A stretch of DNA of 64,000 bases from Acetivibrio saccincola. Its GTDB lineage: Bacteria; Bacillota; Clostridia; Acetivibrionales; Acetivibrionaceae. Shown here piece by piece: positions 36,041 through 46,121 of the stretch (position 1 is its first letter; each line of letters opens with the position of its first letter). The notes under the pieces are model-generated. The model ran no database searches. It had not been told where the DNA came from and saw nothing but the letters and a program-made list of their open reading frames with translations. The DNA is taken from assembly GCF_002844395.1 (NCBI RefSeq), contig NZ_CP025197.1, positions 496,001 to 560,000 of the forward strand, written 5' to 3'. The position numbers were made by a program, and so were the translations under genes.

Positions 36041-36414
36041 CTACCCATAAAATTTTATTTTATAGCTGTTAAATTAAAATTGCAGCCTCTCACATACTAT
36101 TCTTCTTAAATATAAATTTATGTTATAATATAAACATACGAATATTTAAGTATATATTTGAAATTTACAACAAATTAATGAGATTGTCAATAGTTTAACG
36201 AACTTTTTATTATTAAAATATTATTAAAAATGATAAATATACCTAATTGAATATACAAGTCCATGAATATGTATTATAATAGTTATATTGTAATAAGCTT
36301 TTTGTTTGTAATTTGTTTTTTAATAATTACAAAGAACTTGTATGAAAGTCATAAAAATCTTGAGACACAAGATTTTACCTAAAATGACGTATAAAATTAA
36401 AGAGGAGGGTTATT
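36041..36414 (+). other. 374-bp divergent intergenic region upstream of the DUF896 gene
   Basis: A weak promoter candidate (TATACA at 36252-36257, 17 bp, TATAAT at 36275-36280) precedes a 9-bp hairpin (36354-36362 with 36368-36376) in the predicted leader. No LexA-type GAAC-N4-GTTC box and no small ORF were found. Confidence 0.45.
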
Positions 36415-36624
36415 TTGGATAAGGATTTAATAGAGAGGATAAATCAACTTGCAAGAAAGTCAAAAACTGCGGAGGGATTGACAGACAAAGAAAAAGAAGA
36501 ACAAAAACTTTTGAGGCAGAAATATTTACAAAATTTCAGGGTAAATTTTAAAAACACTCTAAGCTCTGTAGTTATTGTAGACAAGGATGGAAATAGGAAG
36601 CCTCTTAAGCCTAAAGGTATTTGA
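36415..36624 (+). CDS. DUF896 (YnzC family) small cytoplasmic protein
   Basis: A 69-residue protein with the DUF896 pattern: IERINQLARKSKTAEGLTDKE, EEQKLLRQKYL, then FRVNFKNTL and a Lys-rich end. Related Bacillus proteins are encoded next to lexA/yneA and are uncharacterised, some with a helical-hairpin structure. The start is TTG, supported by AGAGGAGGG seven bases upstream and by alignment with the usual family N-terminus. No lexA is nearby. Confidence 0.9.
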   Translation: MDKDLIERINQLARKSKTAEGLTDKEKEEQKLLRQKYLQNFRVNFKNTLSSVVIVDKDGNRKPLKPKGI

Positions 36625-36775
36625 TTTTACATTAAAAAAGTGATACAATTTGCTATGTTAGACATTAATGTACAGTGTGTTATTTTACTTAAAGCTAAAT
36701 CCGACAGTTTTGTATAAAATGTATTAATTTTAAAATATTTTCAAATGAAAATGTGCATAAAAAAGGGGGATTAAA

Positions 36776-38140
36776 ATGAATGCTGGCAGTTTTTTTGCAG
36801 ATATATATATATATACAATTACAATATCTTTAGTTCTTATAGGTGTTTTTGTAGTTATAAAGATTCTTAAAGAGGCAGGACTTATTAATTTAAACGCCCT
36901 GACAGAGGTTAATAAAAAGTTTTTATCTAATATATCTTCTTTCGGTGAAAAATTTAACTTTTTAAAGAAAATTCCCACTAATAAATTAGAAAAAAAAAAT
37001 ATAAAGCTGTTTTTTTCTATTGCTGCCATAACGCTATTTTCAAGGTTAATTATTTTTATGTTTGCTTTTCTTTGGAATTATTTTAATGAAGGAGATATGC
37101 AAGGTTTTTTTAAAAGCTTTGAAAAGTTATGGGTAAGGTGGGATTCGCCCCATTATATATATTTAGCTGAAAACTGGTATGTTAATGAAGGAACGGCTAA
37201 GATTTTTATTGCTTTTTATCCCCTGTATCCTTTTCTAATGAAGATTCTTAACTTTTTTACCCAAAATTCTATATTATCAGGGATAATTATATCCAATGTA
37301 TGTAATTGTTTTGCTTCATATTACTTGTATAAATTAGTGAGTATAGATTTTGATGACAAAACGGCTTTTGCAGCAGTGAAATATATGCTAATCTTTCCTT
37401 TTTCCTTTTTCTTTGGAATAGTATATACCGAGAGTCTTTTTATGATGCTTTCAATTATGTGCTTTTATTACTTAAGAAAAAACAATTGGCTTCTGGCAGG
37501 TTTTTTTGGTTTTTTATCAGCCGTTACAAAAAACCAGGGAATTATTCTTTTTGCACCGGCTGTTGTTGAAGTCCTTATGTCTTTAAAAATCCAAAATATA
37601 CGCTATGCTTTAGAAAACAAAAAAAGACTCTTTATTGAATTTTTGAAAAAATTTACATACATTATTCCCATACCTTTAGGTTTTGGTGCATATCTTACTT
37701 TGAATAAACTTGTAACAGGTAGTTGGTTTAAGTTTCTTGAACACCAGTCTTCATACTGGCATCATAATTTTAATTTAATACATGATACATTAAAATATCA
37801 TTTTGATTATATGACAAGGGAGTCTTATTCCGGTCTTACTAAAGTTTCCATATGGCTTCCCCAGCTGGCTTTAATTTTTATAGTGGTGCTTTTAATGATA
37901 TATGCATTTAGAAAAGTACGGGGGTCATATATTTTGTATATGTTGTTATATACCGTTATGATATATTCCACCACTTGGCTGATAAGCGGGGGAAGGTACC
38001 TCCTTTGTCTGTTTCCTGTACACATATTAATTGCTATTATGTCACGGAAAAGCAAATATATGGATTTTGCACTTACATTTACATCCCTTGTTTTTTTAGG
38101 TTATTACACTATATCTTTTCTTCAAGGCGGGGTTTATTAA
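36776..38140 (+). CDS. PIG-V-like mannosyltransferase family membrane protein
   Basis: A 454-residue polytopic protein with about ten to twelve helices. The motif RWDSPHYIYLAENWY, followed by FYPLYPFLMK, is the signature of the bacterial PIG-V/Mannosyl_trans2 group, GT-C enzymes using a polyprenol-phosphate sugar on the outer face of the membrane. YTESLFMMLSIMCFYYLRKNNW is the conserved second block. Substrate and acceptor are unknown; protein or polymer mannosylation is the usual guess. It lies 39 bp before the MoxR gene and may share a transcript. Confidence 0.82.
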   Translation: MNAGSFFADIYIYTITISLVLIGVFVVIKILKEAGLINLNALTEVNKKFLSNISSFGEKFNFLKKIPTNKLEKKNIKLFFSIAAITLFSRLIIFMFAFLWNYFNEGDMQGFFKSFEKLWVRWDSPHYIYLAENWYVNEGTAKIFIAFYPLYPFLMKILNFFTQNSILSGIIISNVCNCFASYYLYKLVSIDFDDKTAFAAVKYMLIFPFSFFFGIVYTESLFMMLSIMCFYYLRKNNWLLAGFFGFLSAVTKNQGIILFAPAVVEVLMSLKIQNIRYALENKKRLFIEFLKKFTYIIPIPLGFGAYLTLNKLVTGSWFKFLEHQSSYWHHNFNLIHDTLKYHFDYMTRESYSGLTKVSIWLPQLALIFIVVLLMIYAFRKVRGSYILYMLLYTVMIYSTTWLISGGRYLLCLFPVHILIAIMSRKSKYMDFALTFTSLVFLGYYTISFLQGGVY

Positions 38141-38179
38141 AATTGCTTTTAAAAATAAAGAGAATCAGGAGTGTTGGCA

Positions 38180-39121
38180 GTGAATAAAAGAGTGAAAGAA
38201 CTGCTGGATAATATGGAAAAAGTCATAGTAGGCAAGAGATTTGTACTAAAACACTTTCTTGTGGCACTATTAAACAACGGTCATGTATTAATAGAAGATG
38301 TTCCTGGAGTTGGGAAAACCCAGATTGTAGCATGTCTTGCCCGTTCTGTAAACGGTGTTTTTAACAGAATCCAGTTTACTCCCGATGTAATGCCTTCGGA
38401 CATAATGGGTTTCTCAATGTTCAATCCTTCCACAAGGGAATTTGAATATAGGGAAGGTGCAGCTATGTGTAATTTTTTGTTGGCAGATGAGATAAACCGG
38501 GCTTCACCTAAAACCCAATCCAGTTTATTAGAAATAATGGAAGAGTATCAAGTAACGGTGGATGGAAAAACTTACCCGCTGCCTAAACCTTTTATGGTGC
38601 TGGCAACTCAAAACCCCATTGAAAGTTTTGGAACATACCCATTGCCGGAAGCACAAATGGACAGGTTTTTTATAAAATTGTCCATAGGCTATCCTGAAAA
38701 AGATGAAGAAAAACTTATAATTGACAGATTTGGGGCAGAAAATCCCCTGGATGAATTACAACCTGTTTGCAGTATTTCTGATATACTTAAATTACAAGAA
38801 GAAGTAAAAAGAGTTAAAGTAGAAGATTCTTTAAAATCATATATCATTGATATTGTAAATGAAACAAGAAAAAACCAATACGCTGTTGTAGGGGGAAGTC
38901 CAAGGGGAAGTCTTAGTCTGTACAGGGCTTCAAAGGCTTGGGCATATATTAACGGAAGGGATTATATTTTGCCTGATGATATACAGCAAATGGCTATACC
39001 TGTTTTGTCCCACAGGATAATTATAAATCAGGAAGCAAAGATGAATAATATAACTTCTGATGATGTTGTAAAAGAAGCGCTTTTAAATGTAGAAGTTCCT
39101 GTTTTAGAGCTGGCACAATAA
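38180..39121 (+). CDS. MoxR-type AAA+ ATPase
   Basis: A 313-residue cytoplasmic AAA+ protein with Walker A (DVPGVGKTQ), Walker B (LLADEINRASPK), sensor 1 (ATQNPIE) and a C-terminal lid. GTG and TTG codons at 38171 and 38174 are in frame but overlap the AGGAG; the GTG at 38180, eight bases after it, is the best start. MoxR proteins are usually encoded with DUF58 and transglutaminase genes, as here, and are thought to be chaperones for metal insertion or membrane-complex assembly. Confidence 0.93.
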   Translation: MNKRVKELLDNMEKVIVGKRFVLKHFLVALLNNGHVLIEDVPGVGKTQIVACLARSVNGVFNRIQFTPDVMPSDIMGFSMFNPSTREFEYREGAAMCNFLLADEINRASPKTQSSLLEIMEEYQVTVDGKTYPLPKPFMVLATQNPIESFGTYPLPEAQMDRFFIKLSIGYPEKDEEKLIIDRFGAENPLDELQPVCSISDILKLQEEVKRVKVEDSLKSYIIDIVNETRKNQYAVVGGSPRGSLSLYRASKAWAYINGRDYILPDDIQQMAIPVLSHRIIINQEAKMNNITSDDVVKEALLNVEVPVLELAQ

Positions 39122-39140
39122 TGCATTAAGGGATGTTGCT

Positions 39141-40418
39141 ATGGTTAAGTTTTTTGTGTATTTTTTAATAATAGTACTTGTATTTTTATATAATTATATA
39201 CTTGCCGGGGAATCCAGCATATTGATGTTATATGCCCTTATATTCGTGCCTGTGTTTTCTGCAATCTTTACATACCCTGTAAAGTCTAAAATTGAGATTT
39301 TATTTCAAATACCAAGTGGGGAACTTGAAAGAGATGCTATAGCGGATGTTAACCTGACTATAAAAAATAAATCTGTTTTTCCTGTCCCATTTTTAATTAT
39401 TTCCTTTGTTGAGCCGGTAAATCTTAATATTTCTCATCCTGGTAATATATGCATTTTTTTAAGACCTATGCAATCAAAAACTATAACGGTTAAATATAAG
39501 GCAAAATACAGAGGTGTAGCCAAGATAGGTGTAGAAAACGTTGTATTAAAAGATTATATGGGTTTTTTTAAAATCCCTCTTTTAAAAGAAGACAGGAAAA
39601 AGCAAAGTACCGGGGAGATAGTGGTAACCCCTAAGCTTATTAATATTAAACCCAGCAGTAAAATACTTAGGAATTCAAATAATGTAAAAGAAGATACGGA
39701 AAACCCGTCTGAAAGCCTTTTAGTATGGAGCGGCGAGCCAGGGTATGAATTTAGGGAATATGTACCTGGGGATCCTTTGCAGAAAATACATTGGAAGCTT
39801 TCTGCCAAGTATGAAACTTTAATGGTTAGAAAAAATGAAGGAAGCAGTACCGGCAAAAAACTTCTTATTATAGATCCATATATAAATGCAGCAGAAATAG
39901 AGAGAGATTCACTAAAAGATGAAAAAAAACAAAATACAGAAAAAATTTTAATGATTGAAGAAAAAATACTTGAAGGGGTAATTGCAATAGCAAATATCAA
40001 TGCTGCATTTGGAAAAGAAGTTGACATATGTCTCCTTGAAGGAGATAAATGGAATAAATACTCTCTCAAAGATGAAAAAAGCATTTCGTGGCTTAAGCAC
40101 AAACTTGCACATTTTGAGTTCAGGAAGTCTTCAGATCCTGAATTAAGCAGAATCCCATCTATAGATATTTTGACCCGGGATGGGGATAAACGCCACTCTC
40201 AAATTGGCGACACCGTTATTTTTACAGGAACGGAAGATGATATTTTGGCAAATGAAATTAGTAAACTTCTAAGTTCCGGAGCTGCTGTAAATTTAGTGAT
40301 GGTAGAGGGCTTTAATGACAATAAAAGCGAGAAAAGAGATGTTTTGTATTCAAAAATGATGCTGGATAATCTTTGGGTGATAGATGTTAGAGAGGACCTT
40401 AATAAAGCTTTTTTATAA
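39141..40418 (+). CDS. DUF58 domain membrane protein
   Basis: A 425-residue protein with two N-terminal helices (about 1-45), an extracytoplasmic beta-type region, and the DUF58 signature EFREYVPGDPLQKIHWK (about 200-225) followed by a von Willebrand-like fold. It is the middle gene of the MoxR-DUF58-transglutaminase set and is probably the membrane partner of both. Start ATG is 19 bp after the MoxR stop. The function of the set is unknown. Confidence 0.9.
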   Translation: MVKFFVYFLIIVLVFLYNYILAGESSILMLYALIFVPVFSAIFTYPVKSKIEILFQIPSGELERDAIADVNLTIKNKSVFPVPFLIISFVEPVNLNISHPGNICIFLRPMQSKTITVKYKAKYRGVAKIGVENVVLKDYMGFFKIPLLKEDRKKQSTGEIVVTPKLINIKPSSKILRNSNNVKEDTENPSESLLVWSGEPGYEFREYVPGDPLQKIHWKLSAKYETLMVRKNEGSSTGKKLLIIDPYINAAEIERDSLKDEKKQNTEKILMIEEKILEGVIAIANINAAFGKEVDICLLEGDKWNKYSLKDEKSISWLKHKLAHFEFRKSSDPELSRIPSIDILTRDGDKRHSQIGDTVIFTGTEDDILANEISKLLSSGAAVNLVMVEGFNDNKSEKRDVLYSKMMLDNLWVIDVREDLNKAFL

Positions 40419-40449
40419 TTTTTACTACTTTGTGTAAGGTGATTATGCC

Positions 40450-42828
40450 ATGAAGGACAAATTAAAAGATTATAAAAATTATATACTGCCTTTTTTGTTT
40501 TCAGTTACAGCCGCTTACTGGTCAATGAATTCTTTGTTTGGCGTATTTATGATAGAAATTTTTGTAATTATACTACTGACAAATGTTTTTTTATTTACTG
40601 TATGCATATATTTAAAAGGCAAAGGTATAAAAGGTGGAGTGCTTTTTATCCTGGTAAGCTTTATTTATGCAGGTGTTAGCTTTGCCATTATAGGGGAAGT
40701 CCAGGCTGCATACCGGTCAGACTTTATTATATGGTTTATAAAGGTTACTTCCGGAGAGATCATACCTGATATTGCAGGATTTTGTTATGGGACCACACTC
40801 TTGGCAACGTATTTTTTTGCATGCACTGTTTTTTATTTTACATGTATACGGTTTAGAATATTTTCCATTTTTTTAATCAGTATTGTTTCTTTTCTGTTTC
40901 AGTCTACAAATGTAGATAACAGTGTTGGAATTGTTTTTGTAATTTTTCTTGTTTTATTTTTTATGCTGTATATAGACAAAACCAGAAGGGATAGTACTTT
41001 TAGTCACAATGAAGGTTTATTTCAAATTAATAAATGGTATTTTAGTTCAATTACCTTTTTCGTTTTAATTCCTGTATTTTTTTCCATACTACTTCCAAAA
41101 CCCAATACAAAGCCTAAACTTGCAGAGTTAGACAGGGTAATAAGCCAGGCTATACAGACAGGAAGTTTTGCAATTCAAAATATAATACAAAACGAAGAAC
41201 TTTTAGGATTGTTTAATCCTATGGATTATGGCGGAAACAGGTATATTGGTGCACTTACTGCCCCCTTAACGGAAAATGTATTGTTTGAAGTTGAAGCACA
41301 GGAACCCCTTTATTTAAAAAACGGAAGCTGGGATAAATATGAGAAAAACCGGTGGATATTAGAAAACAAATCTTTAACAGAAGGACATCAATTAGATAAA
41401 AATATTACAAGGCTTATGAAAATAGATGCCATTGTAAGGTTTTTTGAAAGGTTAGAACATGTAGAAGGGGTGGACGGGAGACTTGATAAATTAATTGATA
41501 TTGCTGCCGGCAAAAGGTATACCTTAATTTCAAACAAAGAACGGGAAGCAGTCATTGAGTCAAACTATCCTATAGAATGGATTTTTGTGACTACTGACGG
41601 AGTGACAGATGTAAAACTTATTGGAGGCAAAAAAGTATATAAAAATGAACTTGGTTTTTGTTTTTTAGATAAAAAAGAAAGCTCTTACACATATGACAGG
41701 TATAGCTTCAATTATGTCTCTAAAGACTTACCTTATTCATCAAAACAGTTTCAAATTATGAGATTACTAAATAAAGAAATGGTGAATTTGTTATTAGAGT
41801 ACAAAGATTATATTTTAGAAGAAAATGAGAGTGTTGAAATTTTAAGATACCGGGAAGGAAACCCCAATTTTACTGCCAAAGAGAAAATGATACTGGATGA
41901 AATTATAGAAGAGATGAATATTGCATATGATAATTTTACCAGTCTTCCAGAGAAATTGCCAAAACGCATATACACATTGGCAGAAAAAATTGTTGCAGGA
42001 AAAACCAGTGATTATGAAAAAGCCTTGGCAATAGAACAGTTTTTTCATAATTCAGGATATGTATATGATTTAGCTCCTCCCAAAAATCCCAATACAAGGG
42101 ATTATGTTGATTTCTTTATTTTTGAAAGCAAAAGAGGGATATGTGTTCATTATGCAACTGCAATGGTTATTTTAGCAAGGGCTGCAGGTCTTCCTGCAAG
42201 GTATGTGGAAGGATATGTTGCAAAGGAACTGGATAAAGAAACAGGGAAATATGTTGTAAAGGAAAAACACGGTCATGCATTTCCGGAAGTATATATAGCG
42301 GGTTATGGGTGGATGATATTTGAACCCACTGTTTCAGATGAAAGCGATAGTGAATTTATATTGTTTCTGTCAAATATGGCAGAAAAGATAAAGGCTATGG
42401 TTTCTTATATTTGGACTGTCTTTTTAGATGCACCTTTGTGGATAAAACTTTTGCTGGTACCATATTTGATTATTGTTTTTTGGATATTTGTAAGATTATT
42501 TATTTATGTTAAATATAGGATATGGGAAAAGAGAGTTTATAAGTACGATGGGAAAAAAGCCCTTGAAAGTATTTTTAAAAAAATAAACTTTGTTTTAAAA
42601 AAGACCGGCTCAGGTATAAAAAAACACGAAACCCCTTTGAGCTATGCAGCCAGGGTTTTAAAGGAGCAAAACATAGACATATATAGTTTTGTACATAGTT
42701 TTAATAAATGTAAATATGGAGGAATAGAACCTGCCAGGGAGGATATAAAAAGAGGGGTGGATACCTTTAAAGAAATTAAAAAGCATGTAAAAAGGAATAG
42801 TGGGAAATTAAAATCAATGTTTATTTAA
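40450..42828 (+). CDS. Transglutaminase-like membrane protein (TgpA/DUF3488 type)
   Basis: A 792-residue protein. N-terminal membrane block of about six to seven helices (1-215), an extracellular region with the transglutaminase core (about 500-640), one further helix (about 672-692) and a cytoplasmic tail (about 695-792). Catalytic Cys565 (GICVHYATAM) and His609 (GHAFPEVY) are intact; the third residue is Glu625 in FEPT instead of Asp, a variation common in bacterial members. Probably an extracellular protease or cross-linker. It follows DUF58 by 31 bp. Confidence 0.9.
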   Translation: MKDKLKDYKNYILPFLFSVTAAYWSMNSLFGVFMIEIFVIILLTNVFLFTVCIYLKGKGIKGGVLFILVSFIYAGVSFAIIGEVQAAYRSDFIIWFIKVTSGEIIPDIAGFCYGTTLLATYFFACTVFYFTCIRFRIFSIFLISIVSFLFQSTNVDNSVGIVFVIFLVLFFMLYIDKTRRDSTFSHNEGLFQINKWYFSSITFFVLIPVFFSILLPKPNTKPKLAELDRVISQAIQTGSFAIQNIIQNEELLGLFNPMDYGGNRYIGALTAPLTENVLFEVEAQEPLYLKNGSWDKYEKNRWILENKSLTEGHQLDKNITRLMKIDAIVRFFERLEHVEGVDGRLDKLIDIAAGKRYTLISNKEREAVIESNYPIEWIFVTTDGVTDVKLIGGKKVYKNELGFCFLDKKESSYTYDRYSFNYVSKDLPYSSKQFQIMRLLNKEMVNLLLEYKDYILEENESVEILRYREGNPNFTAKEKMILDEIIEEMNIAYDNFTSLPEKLPKRIYTLAEKIVAGKTSDYEKALAIEQFFHNSGYVYDLAPPKNPNTRDYVDFFIFESKRGICVHYATAMVILARAAGLPARYVEGYVAKELDKETGKYVVKEKHGHAFPEVYIAGYGWMIFEPTVSDESDSEFILFLSNMAEKIKAMVSYIWTVFLDAPLWIKLLLVPYLIIVFWIFVRLFIYVKYRIWEKRVYKYDGKKALESIFKKINFVLKKTGSGIKKHETPLSYAARVLKEQNIDIYSFVHSFNKCKYGGIEPAREDIKRGVDTFKEIKKHVKRNSGKLKSMFI

Positions 42829-42833
42829 AAATT

Positions 42834-43436
42834 TTATTTCAATTCATCAAGGGAGAGATAAAACCCCGGTACAAATTTTTCCATAAAAAAGTCAACTTCT
42901 GAAAGTCCTAGTTTTGATATGTGTGAATATAATGATTTTTTTGCTTCTTTAAATTCGTTGTTGCCTGATTTTTCCTCTTCAATGCATTTTATATATGCAG
43001 AAATTTTGTCAGCTGCTTTTACCAAAATCCACTCTTCCCCGTCATTTTGAGTAAAAATATCCCTGTATACATCTTGCAAGTCTTCAGGGAGCATAGAAAT
43101 AATTTTTTCATTTGCCTTATTTTCTATATTTTTAAAAACTTCTCTCATTTCATGATTAAAATATTTAATGGGGGTGGGAAGGTCTCCGGTTATTGTTTCA
43201 CTTGCATCGTGATATAGAGCCAAAAGTGCACATCTTTCAGCATTTACATTTCCATTAAAATATTTATTTTTAATTACAGCCAGGATATGGGCAATCATTG
43301 CAACTTGCAGACTGTGTTCGGCAATATTTTCTGTACAGGTATTTTTCATAAGGCTCCAGCGGTTTATATATTTGAGCCTTGATAAAAAAGCCATGAAGTT
43401 ATAAGAATTTGTTTTTTTGCTTTGTTTTTCTTTCAT
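42834..43436 (-). CDS. YfbR-like HD-domain phosphohydrolase (5'-deoxynucleotidase type)
   Basis: A 200-residue cytoplasmic HD-domain protein. The metal-binding His pair lies in ENIAEHSLQVAMIAH and LYHDASETITGDLPTP, the latter the YfbR hallmark. A Lys/Asp pair appears later in LVKAADKISAYI. E. coli YfbR removes phosphate from deoxynucleoside 5'-monophosphates. It converges on the transglutaminase gene with only five bases between stops. The Shine-Dalgarno is rather distant (about 11 bases), so an internal start at residue 15 is possible. Confidence 0.85.
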   Translation of the reverse strand: MKEKQSKKTNSYNFMAFLSRLKYINRWSLMKNTCTENIAEHSLQVAMIAHILAVIKNKYFNGNVNAERCALLALYHDASETITGDLPTPIKYFNHEMREVFKNIENKANEKIISMLPEDLQDVYRDIFTQNDGEEWILVKAADKISAYIKCIEEEKSGNNEFKEAKKSLYSHISKLGLSEVDFFMEKFVPGFYLSLDELK

Positions 43437-43746
43437 ATTAAAATCAGTCCTTCCCTTATAATGATAAGTTTAAAAAAGCGTTGATAAAATTAATGCAAAC
43501 AAAATTAAAAATATAATTACTAATTAGAATTTACATAGATTATTATAGCATGTAATTTTTAAATATGCTTTTTATTTTATCTGCTAAAAAAAGGTATTTA
43601 TCAGTAATTGAGGATGATGAAATTTTGTGGTATAGTTATACTAGGGTTTATGTATTTTTTTGTAGAAAATAAATACAGCACTTATAGTGTCTTTTAACTA
43701 CATTCCCCAAATTGCCTATGATAGAGTAAAGGTGGTAGCTGGTCTT

Positions 43747-46053
43747 ATGGCATCTGAGAAAAAAACAATGTACAAAAGAAAAAACAATAAAACAAAAAAA
43801 AGGCGTGTTTTTATTATTTTAATTGAACTTTTGTTAATGGGAGCAGTTTTTATATTTAAAAGTACTGTTTTACGAATTCTGCTTTTAGCTATTATTGTGT
43901 TATTGCCGGTTTATTTAAATATGCAAAGAAAGGCTGTTAAAAAAACTGCTAAAAGCAAACTTGAAAATACTGAATATAAGAATCTAAAACCCAATTACAG
44001 TGACCTAAGAGTAAATTACAATGAAAATAATGATATTTTTAATGAAGAAAGAAATTACAGGTTAAAAAGGTATGATGACAAAAACATAAATTTTATTATA
44101 GAGAGGGATGAGGAAGAGCTTTCTTCAGGGAATAAAAAACCGTTTTTAAAAGATGAAGATGAGGAGCTTAGGGAAAAAGTGCATAATTGGATTGAAGCAC
44201 TTGATTATTCGGCTTCTGTTTTCAGGAGAATTATTGATAATACAAAAGCAGAAATAAAAAAGGAAGAAATTGAAAACAGCATAAAAGAAGGGGAAGAAGA
44301 TGATAGGCTAGGTGATGTAGAAGAAGTTTATGCAGAAGACAGCATACTAGATGTTATGAAAGAAGTATATGAAAAAGATGCTGTACCGGATGTTATGGAA
44401 GAGGCAAACGAAAAAGATGATGCATCAGATGTTATGGAAAAAGCAAATGAGAAAGATGATGCATCAGATGTCATGGAAGAGGCAAATGAAAAAGGTGACG
44501 CATCAGATGTTATAGAAAAAGTCTATAGAAAAGATTACATATCAGACGTTATGAAAGAGGCAAATGAAAAAGGTGATGTGTCAGTTGATATAGAAAAAGC
44601 TAATGCAGAAAGGTATATGCCGGATGATATACAGTATCCCCCAATAGACTTATTAGAAAAACCTGATTATGGAAAAAATTATGCATTAGCAAAATTTAAT
44701 GCCAGGAAAAATGCTGAAAAACTCATTAATACTCTAAATAGCTTTGGGGTTAAAGCCAGAATTATAAATATAAGTAAAGGGCCGTCAGTAACAAGGTATG
44801 AACTTCAGCCTGATTATGGGGTTAAAGTCAGTAAAATTGTAAATCTTACAGATGATATTGCTTTAAATCTTGCTGCACCTAGTGTGAGAATAGAGGCGCC
44901 CATACCAGGGAAATCGGCTATTGGTATTGAAGTCCCGAATAAAAAGGTTATGCCGGTATTGCTAAGGGAAGTGATTGAAAGCCATAAATTTTTAAATTAT
45001 CCTTCAAAACTTGCTTTTGCAGTGGGAAAAGATATTGCCGGTACATCAGTTATAGCAGATATTGCCTCAATGCCTCATTTACTCATTGCAGGTGCTACCG
45101 GGTCGGGTAAAAGTGTTTGCATAAATGCATTGATAATCAGTTTGCTATACAGGGCTACTCCGGAGGAAGTGAAATTTTTAATGATAGACCCTAAGATGGT
45201 AGAATTAGGAATATATAATGGGATACCACATCTTTTAATCCCGGTGGTAACTGATCCTAAGAAGGCAGCGGGGGCATTAAATTGGGCAGTACAGGAGATG
45301 ACAAACAGGTACAAGCTTTTTGCAGAAAACAGTGTAAGGGATTTAAAAGGCTATAACGACATAATGACAAAAAAAGGAGAAGAGCCCCTTCCACAAATAG
45401 TAATAATTATAGATGAGCTTTCTGACCTTATGATGGTGGCTCCTAATGATGTTGAAGATTGTATATGCAGATTAGCCCAGATGGCAAGGGCTGCGGGAAT
45501 GCACCTGGTAATTGCAACCCAAAGACCTTCTGTAAATGTAATAACAGGTGTTATAAAAGCCAATATTCCTTCAAGGATATCATTTGCAGTTTCCTCCCAG
45601 GTTGATTCCCGAACGATATTAGATATGGCAGGGGCAGAAAAGCTTTTAGGAAAAGGGGATATGTTATTTAGTCCTTTGGGAATGTCAAAGCCTGTAAGAG
45701 TTCAAGGGGCTTTGATAACTGACAAAGAGGTGGAATCAGTAGTTTCATTTATTAAACAAAGAGCAATTGCCCGGTATGATGAAAATATTTTAAAAGAAAT
45801 AGAAAGTAAGGCAGAACCGGTAAGGCAGGGGGATGGCTTTGATGATGAGATATTGCCCCAGGTAATAGATATGGTTATTGAGCAGGGACAGGCATCTACT
45901 TCACTGATACAAAGAAAGTTTAAATTAGGATATTCAAGGGCATCAAGAATATTGGACATAATGGAAGAACAGGGGATTGTAGGGCCTTTTGAAGGAAGTA
46001 AGCCCAGGAAGGTGTTAATTACCAAAAATCAGTGGGAGGAAAGGAAATTATAA
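43747..46053 (+). CDS. FtsK/SpoIIIE-type DNA translocase with acidic tandem-repeat linker
   Basis: About 768 residues. Only two close membrane segments (about 20-55) are present, fewer than the four of typical SpoIIIE. A linker with about eight 13-residue repeats (about 190-292) follows, then the alpha/beta motor domain with Walker [10 protein letters not shown] (about 449) and Walker [11 protein letters not shown], then the C-terminal gamma winged helix ([23 protein letters not shown]) that reads orienting sequences. The frame extends back to a GTG at 43687. The ATG at 43747 follows AAAGGTGG at 11 bases, so an in-frame GTG slightly upstream remains possible. Role: chromosome movement at division or into the forespore. 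Confidence 0.9.
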   Translation: MASEKKTMYKRKNNKTKKRRVFIILIELLLMGAVFIFKSTVLRILLLAIIVLLPVYLNMQRKAVKKTAKSKLENTEYKNLKPNYSDLRVNYNENNDIFNEERNYRLKRYDDKNINFIIERDEEELSSGNKKPFLKDEDEELREKVHNWIEALDYSASVFRRIIDNTKAEIKKEEIENSIKEGEEDDRLGDVEEVYAEDSILDVMKEVYEKDAVPDVMEEANEKDDASDVMEKANEKDDASDVMEEANEKGDASDVIEKVYRKDYISDVMKEANEKGDVSVDIEKANAERYMPDDIQYPPIDLLEKPDYGKNYALAKFNARKNAEKLINTLNSFGVKARIINISKGPSVTRYELQPDYGVKVSKIVNLTDDIALNLAAPSVRIEAPIPGKSAIGIEVPNKKVMPVLLREVIESHKFLNYPSKLAFAVGKDIAGTSVIADIASMPHLLIAGATGSGKSVCINALIISLLYRATPEEVKFLMIDPKMVELGIYNGIPHLLIPVVTDPKKAAGALNWAVQEMTNRYKLFAENSVRDLKGYNDIMTKKGEEPLPQIVIIIDELSDLMMVAPNDVEDCICRLAQMARAAGMHLVIATQRPSVNVITGVIKANIPSRISFAVSSQVDSRTILDMAGAEKLLGKGDMLFSPLGMSKPVRVQGALITDKEVESVVSFIKQRAIARYDENILKEIESKAEPVRQGDGFDDEILPQVIDMVIEQGQASTSLIQRKFKLGYSRASRILDIMEEQGIVGPFEGSKPRKVLITKNQWEERKL
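44314..44622 (+). repeat. Tandem 39-bp coding repeats in the FtsK/SpoIIIE linker
   Basis: About eight diverged copies of a 39-bp unit encode a 13-residue motif of the form [13 protein letters not shown]. The central three copies are nearly identical; outer copies have drifted and the first is one codon short. The peptide is acidic and predicted helical or disordered. Copy number may vary between strains. Confidence 0.9.
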
Positions 46054-46074
46054 AATTTGCAGATAAAATTAAAT

Positions 46075-46104
46075 AAAAAAATGAGCCTTAAGGCTCATTT
46101 TTTT
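46075..46104. terminator. Bidirectional terminator between the translocase and carB
   Basis: A perfect 30-nt palindrome (15-bp arms) with a GAGCC core flanked by A7 and T7, which works on both strands between convergent genes. Confidence 0.9.
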
Positions 46105-46121
46105 ATTTAATTTTATTAATT

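Noticed and set aside
39554-40102. Minus-strand ORF of 182 codons inside the DUF58 gene
   Set aside because: Shadow of the coding strand, Ser-rich from reversed Lys/Glu codons, no ribosome-binding site.
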